A stretch of DNA of 64,000 nt from Gordonia sp. PP30 (GTDB taxonomy: Bacteria; Actinomycetota; Actinomycetes; Mycobacteriales; Mycobacteriaceae), in contig NZ_CP095864.1 in the NCBI RefSeq assembly GCF_023100845.1, positions 2,046,001 to 2,110,000 on the forward strand, given 5' to 3'. The position numbers and the translations under genes were made by a program. Under the pieces are notes generated by a model. That model worked only from the letters and a program-made list of their open reading frames with translations, was not told the origin of the DNA and did no database searches. Positions 54,597-63,355 of this stretch are shown here, in pieces; the stretch's first letter is position 1; each line of letters begins with the position of its first letter.

Positions 54597-57020
54597 ATGA
54601 CTGCCATGCCCTCTGCCGTGTCGCCCCGCCGCATCGACGATTCCGCCCCGGCCGCACCGGCCGACAGTCACGACCTGATCCGGGTGCGCGGCGCGCGCGT
54701 CAACAACCTGAAGGACGTCGACGTCGACCTGCCCAAGCGGCGACTCACCGTGTTCACCGGGCTGTCCGGCTCGGGGAAGAGTTCGCTGGTGTTCGGCACC
54801 GTCGCCGCGGAGAGCCAGCGCCTGATCAACGAGACCTACAGCACCTTCGTCCAGGGGTTCATGCCGGCACTGGCCCGCCCCGACGTCGACGTGCTCGACG
54901 GCATCACCACCGCGATCATCGTCGACCAGGAGCGGATCGGCGGAAATCCGCGCTCGACGGTCGGCACCATCACCGACGCCAACGCGATGCTGCGGATCCT
55001 GTTCAGCCGGCTGGGCGCGCCGCACGTGGGGCCATCGACCGCGTTCTCGTTCAACGTGCCGACGGTCAGCGGCGGCGGCGCGATCAAGGTGGCGGGCAAG
55101 AAGGCGGTGAAGAAGACCTTCGAGAGTCTCGGCGGCATGTGCCCGCGCTGCGAGGGGATGGGGACCGTCGCCGACATCGATCTCTCCGAGATCTACGACG
55201 AGAACCTGTCGTTCTCCGGCGGCGCGATCAAGGTGCCCGGTATCACCCCGGACGGCTGGTACGGCCGCGTGTACGGCGGCAGCGGTTTCTTCGATCCGGA
55301 CAAGCCGATCAAGGACTTCACCGCGAAGGAACGGGACGCGCTCCTGCACAAGGAGGCGACGCGGATCAAGGTCGACGGCATCAACATCACCTATGAGGGC
55401 ATCCTGCCGCGCATCCAGAAGTCGATGCTGAGCAAGGACATCGACGCGGCGGCGCCGCACATCCGGGCGTTCATCGAGCGTGCCGTGACGCAGACCGTCT
55501 GCCCGGAGTGCGACGGCACCCGCCTGGCCGAACACGCCCGCACCAGCCTGGTGGCCGGCATCAGCATCGCCGACGCCTGCCGGATGCCGATCGTCGACCT
55601 GCGCGACTGGGTCGCCGGGCTCGACGACGCCCGGGTGGCGCCGCTGCTGGAGAATCTGCGTGCCACCCTCGACTCGTTCGTCGAGATCGGGCTCGGCTAT
55701 CTCACGCTGGAGCGGCCGACCGGTACCCTGTCCGGCGGCGAAGGCCAGCGCGTCAAGATGATCCGGCATCTCGGATCGGCGCTCACGGACGTCACCTACG
55801 TGTTCGACGAGCCCACCGTCGGCCTGCACCCGCACGACATCTCGCGGATGAACGACCTGCTGCGACGGCTCCGTGACAAGGGCAACACCGTGCTCGTCGT
55901 CGAGCACAAGCCCGAGGTGATCGCGATCGCCGACCACGTGGTCGATCTGGGACCGCGGGCCGGATCGGGCGGCGGCGAGGTCTGCTACGAGGGTGACTTC
56001 GTGGGGCTCGCGGCGTCCGGCACGCTCACCGGACAGCATCTCCACGACCGCGCCGCGCTGAAGGATGCGGTGCGTGCGCCGTCGGGGACCCTTCAGATCC
56101 GCGGCGCGTCGTCGCACAACCTGCACGACGTGGACGTCGACCTCCCGCTCGGGGTGCTGGTGGCCATCACCGGGGTGGCCGGGTCCGGGAAGAGTTCACT
56201 GATCCACGGTTCGGTGTCGCCGCGGGACGAGGTGATCGCGATCGACCAGACCGCGATCCGCGGCTCCCGCCGCAGCAACCCGGCCACCTACACCGGGCTG
56301 CTCGACCCGATCCGCAAGGCGTTCGCGAAGGCGAACGGGGTGAAACCGGCCCTGTTCAGCGCGAACTCGGAGGGCGCCTGCCCGGTGTGCAGCGGTAACG
56401 GCGTGATCTACACCGACCTGGTGACGATGGCCGGGGTGGCCTCACCGTGCGAGGAATGCGAGGGCAAGCGGTTCCGGCCGGAGGTCCTCGAGTACCTGCT
56501 GGGCGACGAGGAGTCGCCGGGCGGCCCGCGGAACATCGCCGAGGTGCTCGCGATGCCGGTCGACGAGGCGCGGGACTTCTTCGCCACCGGTGGGGCGCGT
56601 ACTCCGGCGGCGTCGAAGATCCTGGACCGGCTGCTCGACGTCGGCCTCGGCTATCTGACGCTCGGCCAGCCGCTGACCACGTTGTCCGGCGGCGAACGCC
56701 AGCGCATCAAACTGGCGACCGCGATGGCCGACAAGGCCGAGGTCTACGTGCTCGACGAGCCGACCACCGGTCTGCACCTGGCCGACGTCGACCAGCTGCT
56801 GCGCATGCTCGACCGCCTCGTCGACTCCGGCAAGTCGGTGATCGTGATCGAGCATCACCAGGCCGTGATGGCGCACGCGGACTGGATCGTCGACCTGGGC
56901 CCCGGCGCCGGCGTCGAGGGCGGGCGTGTCGTGTTCACCGGGGCGCCGGCGGATCTGGTCGCCGATGGTTCGACCCTGACCGGCCGGCACCTGGCGGAGT
57001 ACGTGTCGTCGGCGGGCTGA
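54597..57020 (+). CDS. UvrA-like ABC ATPase
   Basis: An 807-residue UvrA paralogue with two ABC modules. Walker A sites are GLSGSGKSS and GVAGSGKSS; signatures are LSGGEGQR and LSGGERQR; zinc-knuckle cysteines are in CPRCEGMG, CPECDGTR, CPVCSGNG and CEECEGKRF. It is about 150 residues shorter than canonical UvrA, matching the class II group (DrrC/UvrA2) that lacks parts of the UvrB-binding region. Such proteins are linked to drug resistance or accessory repair. ATG 54597 is used; ATG 54606 is possible. It diverges from the BrkB gene. Confidence 0.9.
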   Translation: MTAMPSAVSPRRIDDSAPAAPADSHDLIRVRGARVNNLKDVDVDLPKRRLTVFTGLSGSGKSSLVFGTVAAESQRLINETYSTFVQGFMPALARPDVDVLDGITTAIIVDQERIGGNPRSTVGTITDANAMLRILFSRLGAPHVGPSTAFSFNVPTVSGGGAIKVAGKKAVKKTFESLGGMCPRCEGMGTVADIDLSEIYDENLSFSGGAIKVPGITPDGWYGRVYGGSGFFDPDKPIKDFTAKERDALLHKEATRIKVDGINITYEGILPRIQKSMLSKDIDAAAPHIRAFIERAVTQTVCPECDGTRLAEHARTSLVAGISIADACRMPIVDLRDWVAGLDDARVAPLLENLRATLDSFVEIGLGYLTLERPTGTLSGGEGQRVKMIRHLGSALTDVTYVFDEPTVGLHPHDISRMNDLLRRLRDKGNTVLVVEHKPEVIAIADHVVDLGPRAGSGGGEVCYEGDFVGLAASGTLTGQHLHDRAALKDAVRAPSGTLQIRGASSHNLHDVDVDLPLGVLVAITGVAGSGKSSLIHGSVSPRDEVIAIDQTAIRGSRRSNPATYTGLLDPIRKAFAKANGVKPALFSANSEGACPVCSGNGVIYTDLVTMAGVASPCEECEGKRFRPEVLEYLLGDEESPGGPRNIAEVLAMPVDEARDFFATGGARTPAASKILDRLLDVGLGYLTLGQPLTTLSGGERQRIKLATAMADKAEVYVLDEPTTGLHLADVDQLLRMLDRLVDSGKSVIVIEHHQAVMAHADWIVDLGPGAGVEGGRVVFTGAPADLVADGSTLTGRHLAEYVSSAG

Positions 57021-57042
57021 CCGAACCCACTGCTAGAGGGGC

Positions 57043-57180
57043 GTTTCGACACGGTTCGTCACGAAGTTCATCCTGAGCTTGTCGAAGGGTTCCTCACCGG
57101 CTCAACGGGCTAGCGGGGGCCCGGTGCGTAGCCCATTGAGCCGTGACGAGGCGCTAGCCGAGGAACGTGTCGAAATGCGC
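57043..57180. repeat. Inverted pair of dispersed repeats with a nested core
   Basis: A reverse-oriented copy (57046-57112, CGTTTCGACACGG to CCGGCTCAACGGGCTAG) and a forward copy (57131-57178, CCCATTGAGCCG to CGTGTCGAAATGCG) face each other. The first copy is interrupted by CCTGAGCTTGTCGAAGGG (57072-57089), the other repeat core. The tract fills the convergent gap after the UvrA-like gene. Confidence 0.88.
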
Positions 57181-57182
57181 TT

Positions 57183-57869
57183 CTATGCCGACGCGGTCGC
57201 GGGGCCGTGGCCGACAGGCTTTCCCGCGGCTTTGCCGGTGTACTGGCTGAGGTAGTGGCCGAAGACGATCAGGCTCAGGAACGCGGCGATGGTGCACCAG
57301 ATCGACGAGTAGTCGGCGGCCTTGAGCGCGGCGGCGACGCTCATGCCGATCAGGTTGCCCACCCCGAGGGCGATGACCCACCGGAACGAACTCATCATCG
57401 GCGCGAAACAGGTCGCGAACACGTACGGGACGGCCATGTAGGCGGCGCTGAAGGGGGTGCCGAGGTGGTAGTCGAGGTTGCTGTCGATCACCTCGACGCT
57501 GACCTCCGGCTGCACCGACAGGTAGACCATGTACGCGAAGGTGATCGCGCCGACCACCATCGGTGCGATCAGCCAGGTCCGTCGTCGCCGGTCCGGCTCC
57601 ATGAGCCAGACCGACCACGGAATGAAGATCGGCAGGATGGCCCAGGCGAAGAGCACCCACAGGTGGACGCCCCAGCCGGACAACTGCGCGTCGGTGTCGT
57701 GCCCGAGTTCCAGCCAGGTCCAGCCTTCGAGCGCCTGGTGGATGGCGAAGAGGAGGGGAAGGGCGGCGAACGGTAGCTGGCGCTTGTCTTTCACCAGCGT
57801 CAAGGTGGCCACACCCGTCGCACCGATCACACCCGCACCGACAAAGCTGGCAGTCGCACTGAAGCACAT
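57183..57869 (-). CDS. DUF6629-type membrane protein
   Basis: A 228-residue integral membrane protein starting MCFSATASFVGAGVIGATG, a distinctive opening of this uncharacterised family, with seven hydrophobic segments and FAIHQALEGWTWLEL in the first third. No function is known. ATG 57869 gives the conserved N-terminus; the longer frame to 58073 overlaps the divergent transporter gene. The C-terminal residues reach the edge of the repeat tract. Confidence 0.8.
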   Translation of the reverse strand: MCFSATASFVGAGVIGATGVATLTLVKDKRQLPFAALPLLFAIHQALEGWTWLELGHDTDAQLSGWGVHLWVLFAWAILPIFIPWSVWLMEPDRRRRTWLIAPMVVGAITFAYMVYLSVQPEVSVEVIDSNLDYHLGTPFSAAYMAVPYVFATCFAPMMSSFRWVIALGVGNLIGMSVAAALKAADYSSIWCTIAAFLSLIVFGHYLSQYTGKAAGKPVGHGPATASA

Positions 57870-57917
57870 GCCGGCTATCCTGACACGCCGGGCGAATCGG
57901 GCGTGGCGACACTGGGC

Positions 57918-57930
57918 TACCGTGTGGGTC
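57918..57930 (+). promoter_or_regulatory. Leaderless-type promoter of the BASS-family transporter gene
   Basis: TACCGT (57918-57923), seven bases, then GTG 57931. Confidence 0.5.
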
Positions 57931-58896
57931 GTGCCCGTGCTCGAGCGATTCCAGGTGGTCGCGTACCTGGGCGCGATCGCCGCGGCGCTCGCCGCGGGAC
58001 TGCTTGCGCCGCAGGTGTTCTCGGGCCTCGGCCCGGCGGCGACACCGCTGCTGGGCGCGCTGCTGTACGTCACTTTTCTGCAGGTCCCGGCGGCCCGGCT
58101 GCTCGACGCGCTGCGCGGCGGACGCTTCCTGGCCGCGGTCCTGGTGACCGACTTCCTGGTGGCGCCGCTCGTGGTCGCCGCGCTGTTCGGATTGGTGCCC
58201 GACGAGATGGCCGTGCGAATCGGCGTGCTGATGGTGTTGCTGTGCCCGTGTGTGGACTATGTGATCGTGTTCGCCGGGCTGGCCGGCGGTGACGCCGCGC
58301 GGCTCCTGGCGGCGACGCCGGTACTGCTGATCGTCCAGATGGCGCTGCTGCCGGTGTATCTGTGGCTCTTCCTCGGCGGGGGCGTGGGCGACGTCGTCGC
58401 CGCCGGCCCGTTCCTGGAAGCGTTCGCCGGACTGATCGTCGTGCCGCTGCTCCTCGCCTGGCTGACGCAGTGGTGGTCGTCGTCCGGCGGTGCGGGGCGG
58501 CGGGTGGAGCGGGTGGCGACCGCGGCGATGGTGCCGTTGATGGCGGCGGTGCTGTTCGTCGTGGTGGCGTCCCAGGTGCCGCGTCTGGCCGGCCGGCTGG
58601 GCACGCTGGCCCCGGTCGCCGGGGTGTACGCGCTGTTCCTGGTGGCGATGACGGCGCTCGGCGCCGCGCTCGGTGTGTTCGGGGGCAGGCGGCTGGGCCT
58701 GACGGTGCCGCAGCGCCGGTCGGTGCTGTTCTCCGGTGTCACCCGGAACTCGCTGGTGGTCCTGCCGCTGGCGCTGGCGCTCCCGGGCGGACTGGCGGCC
58801 ACCGCCGCGGGCGTCACCGTGTTGCAGACGCTGGTCGAGCTGATCGGAATGGTGGTGCTGGTGCGCGTCGTGCCGCGGCTGGTCGGCGGGCCGTAG
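57931..58896 (+). CDS. BASS/ACR3-like transporter (arsenic-resistance-type)
   Basis: A 321-residue membrane protein with about ten helices, related to the bile-acid:sodium symporter and ACR3 arsenite-exporter superfamily. The stretch LMVLLCPCVDYVIVFAGL has the conserved cysteine region, and GVTRNSLVVLPLALALP is the second discontinuous-helix motif. No arsR or arsC is nearby, so an arsenic role is uncertain. The start is set by the promoter spacing; GTG 57937 is close by. It converges on the MFS gene across a long hairpin. Confidence 0.8.
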   Translation: MPVLERFQVVAYLGAIAAALAAGLLAPQVFSGLGPAATPLLGALLYVTFLQVPAARLLDALRGGRFLAAVLVTDFLVAPLVVAALFGLVPDEMAVRIGVLMVLLCPCVDYVIVFAGLAGGDAARLLAATPVLLIVQMALLPVYLWLFLGGGVGDVVAAGPFLEAFAGLIVVPLLLAWLTQWWSSSGGAGRRVERVATAAMVPLMAAVLFVVVASQVPRLAGRLGTLAPVAGVYALFLVAMTALGAALGVFGGRRLGLTVPQRRSVLFSGVTRNSLVVLPLALALPGGLAATAAGVTVLQTLVELIGMVVLVRVVPRLVGGP

Positions 58897-58928
58897 CCGC
58901 GCGCGGAAGCGACACCCGGCCGACGAGC

Positions 58929-58984
58929 GCGACACCCGGCGCCGAAGCGACGGTCGCAGCTGTCGCTTCGGTGCCGGGTGTCGC
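58929..58984. terminator. Bidirectional hairpin between convergent transporter genes
   Basis: Arms of 23 bases (58929-58951 and 58962-58984) with one mismatch around a ten-base loop. It lies 33 bases after one stop codon and 23 bases after the other. Confidence 0.75.
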
Positions 58985-59006
58985 GTGCGCTGACCGGCTG
59001 TCGCTG

Positions 59007-60806
59007 CTACTGCCGCACGACTTCCGAGGGGGCCTCGCCGGTGGCCTGCGCGGCCACCGCGGCGAGCTCCTCGCCGATGCTCTCCGGCGCGTCATCGGTG
59101 CCGAGGGCAACCGCCGACTCCGTGGCCTTCGGGCGCCCGCCGGTGAACAGCGAGAAGATCGCGCCGAGCACGCAGCACACGACCGCGAAGGTGAACGCCG
59201 CGGACAGGCCGTCGGCGAACGGATCGGAGATCAGGTGCGGGAAGAAGTCGAGCCCGGTGAGGTGATCGACCGAGGCCTGCGGCAGCTGCTGGAGCGCCGG
59301 GCCGCCGACCATCTCGATCGGGTTGTAGCCGAGGAACGCGGCGAAGAGGATACCGACGGTCGGCAGATTCGCGATGGCGTGCGCGGCGTCGGCCGGCATG
59401 CCGTTCGAGGTGAGACCGGAGTACATCGCCGTGGGCAGATGCGTGGCCAGGCCGGCGATCATCAGTGAGAAGAAGATGCCGATCGAGAGCACCATCGAGG
59501 CGTTCTGGAAGGTCGTCATCATGCCGGCGCCGGAGCCGCGCGAGTCGGCGGGCAGCGAGTTCATCACCTCGGCGCGGTTCGGCGACGCGAACAGGCCCAT
59601 GCCGATGCCGTTGATCAGCAGGATCACCGCGAACACCCAGTAGGTGAAGTCGACCGGAATGGCGATCAGCGCGACGAAGGTGCCCGCCGTGAGCAGCATG
59701 CCCAGGGTGGTGAACCACCTGGTGCCGAGCCGGTCGGACAGGGCGCCGGAGAGCGGCGCGCTGATCAGGAAGCCGATCGTCATCGGCACCATGTAGATAC
59801 CGGCCCACAGCGGGGTCTGCGAGTAGTCGTACCCGTGCTGCGGCAGCCAGATGCCCTGCAGCCAGATGATCAGGATGAACTGCAGGCCGCCGCGGCCGAT
59901 CGACGCCATCAGGTTGGCGGCGTTGCCGAACGCGAACGACCGGTTCTTGAACAGCGAGAGTTTGAACAGCGGGCTCTCGACCCGGGACTCGATCACCACG
60001 AAGACCGCCAGCACCGCGAGACCGCCGATGAGCGCGGCGAGGACCCACGGGTTGGTCCAGCCCATGTCGGAGTCACCGTAGGGCTGGATGCCGTAGGTCA
60101 GGGCGACGAGCACGGCGATCAGGCCGACGGCGAAGGTGATGTTGCCCCACCAGTCCATCTTCGCGCGGGTGCGGACGCCGGTGTCGCGGAGCTTGAGGTA
60201 GGCCCAGACGGTGCCGACCACGCCGAACGGCACCGAGACGAGGAAGATGTAGTGCCACTGGATGGGGGCCAGGACACCGCCGATGAGCAGGCCGAGGAAC
60301 GAACCGGCGATCGCGGCGACACCGTTGATGCCCATCGCCAGGCCGCGCTGATTGGCCGGGAAGGCATCGGTGAGGATCGCCGACGAGTTCGCCATCAGGA
60401 ACGCGCCGCCGACGCCCTGCACGATGCGCCAGAAGATCAGCCACAGCGCCGCCTCGGAGCCGTCGAACCAGGTGATGGCGAGGAAGATCGACGACACGGT
60501 GAACACCGCGAAACCGAGGTTGTACATGCGGGCGCGGCCGAACATGTCGCCGAGCCGGCCGAAGCTCACCACCAGGACGGCGGTGACCACCAGGAAGCCC
60601 ATCATCATCCAGAGCAGGTAGCTGGTGTTCTCCGGAAGCAGGGGATTGAGGTGGATGCCCTTGAAGATGTCGGGCAGTGCGATCAGCACGATGGAGGAGT
60701 TGATCGTCGCGATCAGCATGCCGAGGGTGGTGTTGGACAGGGCGATCCACTTGTAGTGCGGATCGGGCTCGTCGAGAGCGGGCCCGTCGAGGTGTGTGGA
60801 AGTCAT
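59007..60806 (-). CDS. DHA2-type major facilitator drug transporter
   Basis: A 599-residue EmrB/QacA-like transporter with 14 predicted helices. Motif A is GRLGDMFGRARMYN after helix 2; NSSIVLIALPDIF in helix 1 is typical of the DHA2 group; the second half has PLSGALSDRLGTRW. Such pumps export hydrophobic drugs or cations by proton antiport. The C-terminal 50 residues are hydrophilic and acidic. A palindrome in the promoter suggests repression by an unlinked regulator. Confidence 0.9.
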   Translation of the reverse strand: MTSTHLDGPALDEPDPHYKWIALSNTTLGMLIATINSSIVLIALPDIFKGIHLNPLLPENTSYLLWMMMGFLVVTAVLVVSFGRLGDMFGRARMYNLGFAVFTVSSIFLAITWFDGSEAALWLIFWRIVQGVGGAFLMANSSAILTDAFPANQRGLAMGINGVAAIAGSFLGLLIGGVLAPIQWHYIFLVSVPFGVVGTVWAYLKLRDTGVRTRAKMDWWGNITFAVGLIAVLVALTYGIQPYGDSDMGWTNPWVLAALIGGLAVLAVFVVIESRVESPLFKLSLFKNRSFAFGNAANLMASIGRGGLQFILIIWLQGIWLPQHGYDYSQTPLWAGIYMVPMTIGFLISAPLSGALSDRLGTRWFTTLGMLLTAGTFVALIAIPVDFTYWVFAVILLINGIGMGLFASPNRAEVMNSLPADSRGSGAGMMTTFQNASMVLSIGIFFSLMIAGLATHLPTAMYSGLTSNGMPADAAHAIANLPTVGILFAAFLGYNPIEMVGGPALQQLPQASVDHLTGLDFFPHLISDPFADGLSAAFTFAVVCCVLGAIFSLFTGGRPKATESAVALGTDDAPESIGEELAAVAAQATGEAPSEVVRQ

Positions 60807-60835
60807 TGACCCATTATGTGCTTAGGGCACCTAAG
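60807..60835 (-). promoter_or_regulatory. MFS promoter with palindromic operator in the spacer
   Basis: On the minus strand CATAAT (60818-60813) lies six bases before the ATG at 60806. The palindrome CTTAGG-GCA-CCTAAG (60821-60835) sits just upstream of this -10 box, where a bound repressor would block polymerase. The regulator family is unknown. Confidence 0.5.
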
Positions 60836-60884
60836 TAATCGAATCGCAAAGGAAATCCTTCGTGTGTGATCGGTTACTCTGGAA

Positions 60885-60990
60885 ACCGGCGATGGATCCC
60901 GCCGGAGTCCCTGGGCTCGAACCGCCGGAACGGCTGATGGCTTCCTGCTGACCGATCGATGCATCGGTGGGCGGGAGCCTGTCCACCGAT
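60885..60990 (+). ncRNA. Fluoride riboswitch (crcB motif) and expression platform
   Basis: The aptamer core is GGCGATGG then CCCGCC (60888-60903), AACCGCC (60920-60926) and GGCTGATGGCTTCCTGCTG (60932-60950), closely matching the crcB RNA pattern. An extra small hairpin sits between the halves. Downstream, ATCGGTGG (60963-60970) can pair with CCACCGAT (60983-60990) or, alternatively, its ATCGGT with ACCGAT at 60951-60956, giving two exclusive structures before the usp ribosome site. A TACTCT -10 box at 60875-60880 would start the RNA at the aptamer. Confidence 0.9.
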
Positions 60991-61009
60991 CGAGGCGAAG
61001 GAGATTCTC

Positions 61010-61489
61010 ATGGCGATGTCGGGTCGTGATCTGGTGGTGGGGGTGGTGCCCGGCCAGCCGCCCGCGGTGGTCGACACCGCGGTGGAATGGGCGCAGGTCT
61101 GTCGGGCTACCCGGGTGCACTTCGTCTACGTCGATCCGTCGCGGATCAGCGTCGACGGCACCGGGCACGAGGAGCCGATCGATCCGGACTCGGCGAGTGC
61201 GCTGCGCGAGGACTGGGAACGGCAGCTGCGCGACGACCTCGACCGCCGCCTCTCCGAATCCGGGATCCCGTGGGACTTCCACTATCTCGTCGGAGCGCCC
61301 GACCGGGTCCTGGCCGCGCTGGCCGACAAGGTCGATGCCGCGGTGCTGATCGTGGGCACGCGGCGCCGGGGATTCTGGCAGGACCTGCGTGAACTGGTCG
61401 ACGGCTCGGTCGCGGTGGCGCTGTGCCGGGATCAGCGACGGCCGGTGGTCGTCGTCCCGCAGCATCCGGCCTCCGGTGGCGGCCGGTGA
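61010..61489 (+). CDS. UspA-like universal stress protein in the fluoride operon
   Basis: A 159-residue single-domain universal stress protein. It starts near VVGVVPGQPPAVVDTAVEWA and carries VDAAVLIVGTRRRG, a shortened form of the ATP-binding G-2x-G-9x-G(S/T) region, then VPQH. ATG 61010 follows GAAGGAG. It is the first gene after the fluoride riboswitch, and its stop overlaps the first crcB GTG by four bases, so its expression should be fluoride-induced. A direct role in fluoride tolerance is inference. Confidence 0.87.
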   Translation: MAMSGRDLVVGVVPGQPPAVVDTAVEWAQVCRATRVHFVYVDPSRISVDGTGHEEPIDPDSASALREDWERQLRDDLDRRLSESGIPWDFHYLVGAPDRVLAALADKVDAAVLIVGTRRRGFWQDLRELVDGSVAVALCRDQRRPVVVVPQHPASGGGR

Positions 61490-61923
61490 GCGCGCGCGCC
61501 TCGGCGCTGGCCGGTCAGGGACCGGCGATCGGTCTGGTCTTCGTCGGCGGCATGGTCGGCGCGCTCGCCCGCTACGGCGTCGAGCTCGCACTGCCCGCCA
61601 CATCCGGGGCGTTTCCGTGGGCGACGTTCACGGTGAACATCGTGGGCGCGTTCATCCTCGGACTGCTGCTCGAGTCGCTCGTCCTGGCCGGTCCCGACAC
61701 CGGGATGCGCCGCCGCGCACGACTGTTCTGCGGAACCGGTTTCACCGGAGCGTTCACCACCTACAGCAGTTTCGCGGTGGAGATCGGCATGCTGACGCAC
61801 GGCGGCAGCGCGGGCGTCGCGGCGGCCTACGCCGCGGCGAGCCTCGCCGCCGGACTGGCCGTGATGGCATTCGGACTGTGGACGGCGAACGTCGCCCGCG
61901 CAGCGCTGGGAGGGGCCCGATGA
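61486..61923 (+). CDS. crcB: Fluoride channel subunit CrcB/Fluc, first paralogue
   Basis: A 145-residue, four-helix protein of the Fluc family that releases fluoride from the cytoplasm as a dual-topology dimer. Motifs: GGMVGALARYGVE, PWATFTVNIVGAFILG and GFTGAFTTYSSFAVE, which line the two fluoride pores. GTG 61486 overlaps the usp stop, and the second crcB ATG overlaps this stop. Confidence 0.93.
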   Translation: MSARASALAGQGPAIGLVFVGGMVGALARYGVELALPATSGAFPWATFTVNIVGAFILGLLLESLVLAGPDTGMRRRARLFCGTGFTGAFTTYSSFAVEIGMLTHGGSAGVAAAYAAASLAAGLAVMAFGLWTANVARAALGGAR

Positions 61924-62300
61924 CGCTCTGGATGACACTCGGCGTCGCCGTCTTCGGCGGGCTGGGCGCGGTGGCGCGGTTCATGCAGGACACCGTGGTG
62001 AAGGCGCGGGTGGCCGCCGGATTCCCGTGGGGCACCTTCTCCATCAACGTGCTGGGCAGCCTGCTGCTCGGGCTGGTGACCGGGCTGGTGGTGTTCGGCG
62101 GGGAGCCGGCCGGCTGGCGGACGGTGATCGGTGTCGGCTTCTGCGGCGGCTACACGACGTTCAGCACCGCGATGTTCGAGACGGTCGCCCTGGCCAGGGA
62201 TGCTCGCCTGCGGGCGGCGTCGGTCAACCTGTTCGGGACCTTCGTCGCGACCGTGGGCGTGGCGGCACTCGGGCTGTGGCTGGGTTCGCTCGCGGGCTGA
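61920..62300 (+). CDS. crcB: Fluoride channel subunit CrcB/Fluc, second paralogue
   Basis: A 126-residue Fluc protein with GGLGAVARFMQD, PWGTFSINVLGSLLLG and GFCGGYTTFSTAMFE. Tandem crcB pairs often encode heterodimeric channels with fixed opposite topologies, whereas single genes give dual-topology homodimers. The four-base overlap with the first copy fits equal synthesis. The acuI-like gene begins 33 bases later with its own promoter box. Confidence 0.93.
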   Translation: MTLWMTLGVAVFGGLGAVARFMQDTVVKARVAAGFPWGTFSINVLGSLLLGLVTGLVVFGGEPAGWRTVIGVGFCGGYTTFSTAMFETVALARDARLRAASVNLFGTFVATVGVAALGLWLGSLAG

Positions 62301-62321
62301 GCCCGGCCGCGCCGCCTGCGA

Positions 62322-62333
62322 TAGGCTCCGGTC
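62322..62333 (+). promoter_or_regulatory. Leaderless-type promoter of the AcuI-like gene
   Basis: TAGGCT (62322-62327), six bases, then ATG 62334. It suggests expression independent of the fluoride riboswitch. Confidence 0.55.
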
Positions 62334-63332
62334 ATGGGTGAGGTGAATGCGCTCGTGGCGCGGCAGGACGAGTCCGGCAACATCGACCTGGCGGCGGAGG
62401 TGGTCGACGAGACCTTCCTCGGCGAGGGCGAGGTGGAGATCGCCGTCGAATACTCCGGCGTCAATTTCAAGGATGCGCTGGCGGTGACGCCGAAGGCCGG
62501 TGTGGCGCGGGACTATCCGCTGATCCCCGGCATCGATCTGGCCGGGACGGTGCGCGCGTCGTCGTCTCCGGACTTCGCGGTGGGCGACGTGGTGGTCGCG
62601 CACGGGCATGACATCGGCACCGGCCGGCACGGCGGCTACGCGGAGGCGGCGCGACTTCCGGCCGGCCTCGTGGTGAAGCTGAACGGCCTGACCGCGGCCG
62701 AGGCGGCGACCATCGGGACCGCCGGGTACACCGCCGCGATGAGCGTGGAACGCCTGGTGGCGCACGGCATCTCGCCCGACGACGGCCCGATCCTGGTGAC
62801 CGGTGCCAGCGGTGGCGTCGGCAGTGTCAGCGTCGATCTGCTGGCCGCGGCCGGGTACGAGGTGGTCGCCTCCACCGGTAAGGAGAGCGCGCACGACCTG
62901 CTGCGTGAACTCGGAGCGGCCGAGATCATCGGCCGGATCCCGGCGGAGGGCGAGCGCGTCCGGCCGCTCGGCAAGACCCGGTGGGCGGCCGCCGTCGACT
63001 GCGTCGGCGGCACCACGCTCGCGTACGTGCTGTCCGGGCTGCGGTACGAGGGTATCGTGGCCGCGTCCGGGCTGGCCGGCAGCGCCGACCTGCCGACGAC
63101 GGTGCACCCGTTCATCCTGCGCGGGGTGACGCTGGCCGGAATCGACTCGGTGCAGCAGCCGATCGAACGCCGCCGGGCGCTCTGGGCCCGGCTCGGCACC
63201 GACCTGCGGCCGCGGCACCTCGACCTGCTGACAAGCGAGGTCGACGTGTCGGTGCTGCCCGGTTCGATCCGGGAGATCCTGGCCGGTGCGGTGACCGGCC
63301 GCACCCGAGTGCGCGTCGCCGGGGGCTTCTGA
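62334..63332 (+). CDS. acuI: AcuI/YhdH-type acrylyl-CoA reductase-like MDR enzyme
   Basis: A 332-residue zinc-independent medium-chain dehydrogenase/reductase. It has VEYSGVNFKDALAVT, PLIPGIDLAGTV and the NADPH-binding VTGASGGVGSVSVDLLAAAG, with S..K in AGYEVVASTGK. AcuI reduces acryloyl-CoA to propionyl-CoA with NADPH and also protects against acrylate; YhdH is the E. coli homologue. The precise substrate here is inferred. Confidence 0.88.
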   Translation: MGEVNALVARQDESGNIDLAAEVVDETFLGEGEVEIAVEYSGVNFKDALAVTPKAGVARDYPLIPGIDLAGTVRASSSPDFAVGDVVVAHGHDIGTGRHGGYAEAARLPAGLVVKLNGLTAAEAATIGTAGYTAAMSVERLVAHGISPDDGPILVTGASGGVGSVSVDLLAAAGYEVVASTGKESAHDLLRELGAAEIIGRIPAEGERVRPLGKTRWAAAVDCVGGTTLAYVLSGLRYEGIVAASGLAGSADLPTTVHPFILRGVTLAGIDSVQQPIERRRALWARLGTDLRPRHLDLLTSEVDVSVLPGSIREILAGAVTGRTRVRVAGGF

Positions 63333-63355
63333 CGCCTGTTCCGGCGGCTCCGGGC

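Noticed and set aside
60821..60835. A second IdeR iron box
   Set aside because: The arms CTTAGG/CCTAAG resemble half-sites, but the spacing is three bases rather than nine and the gene is a drug transporter.
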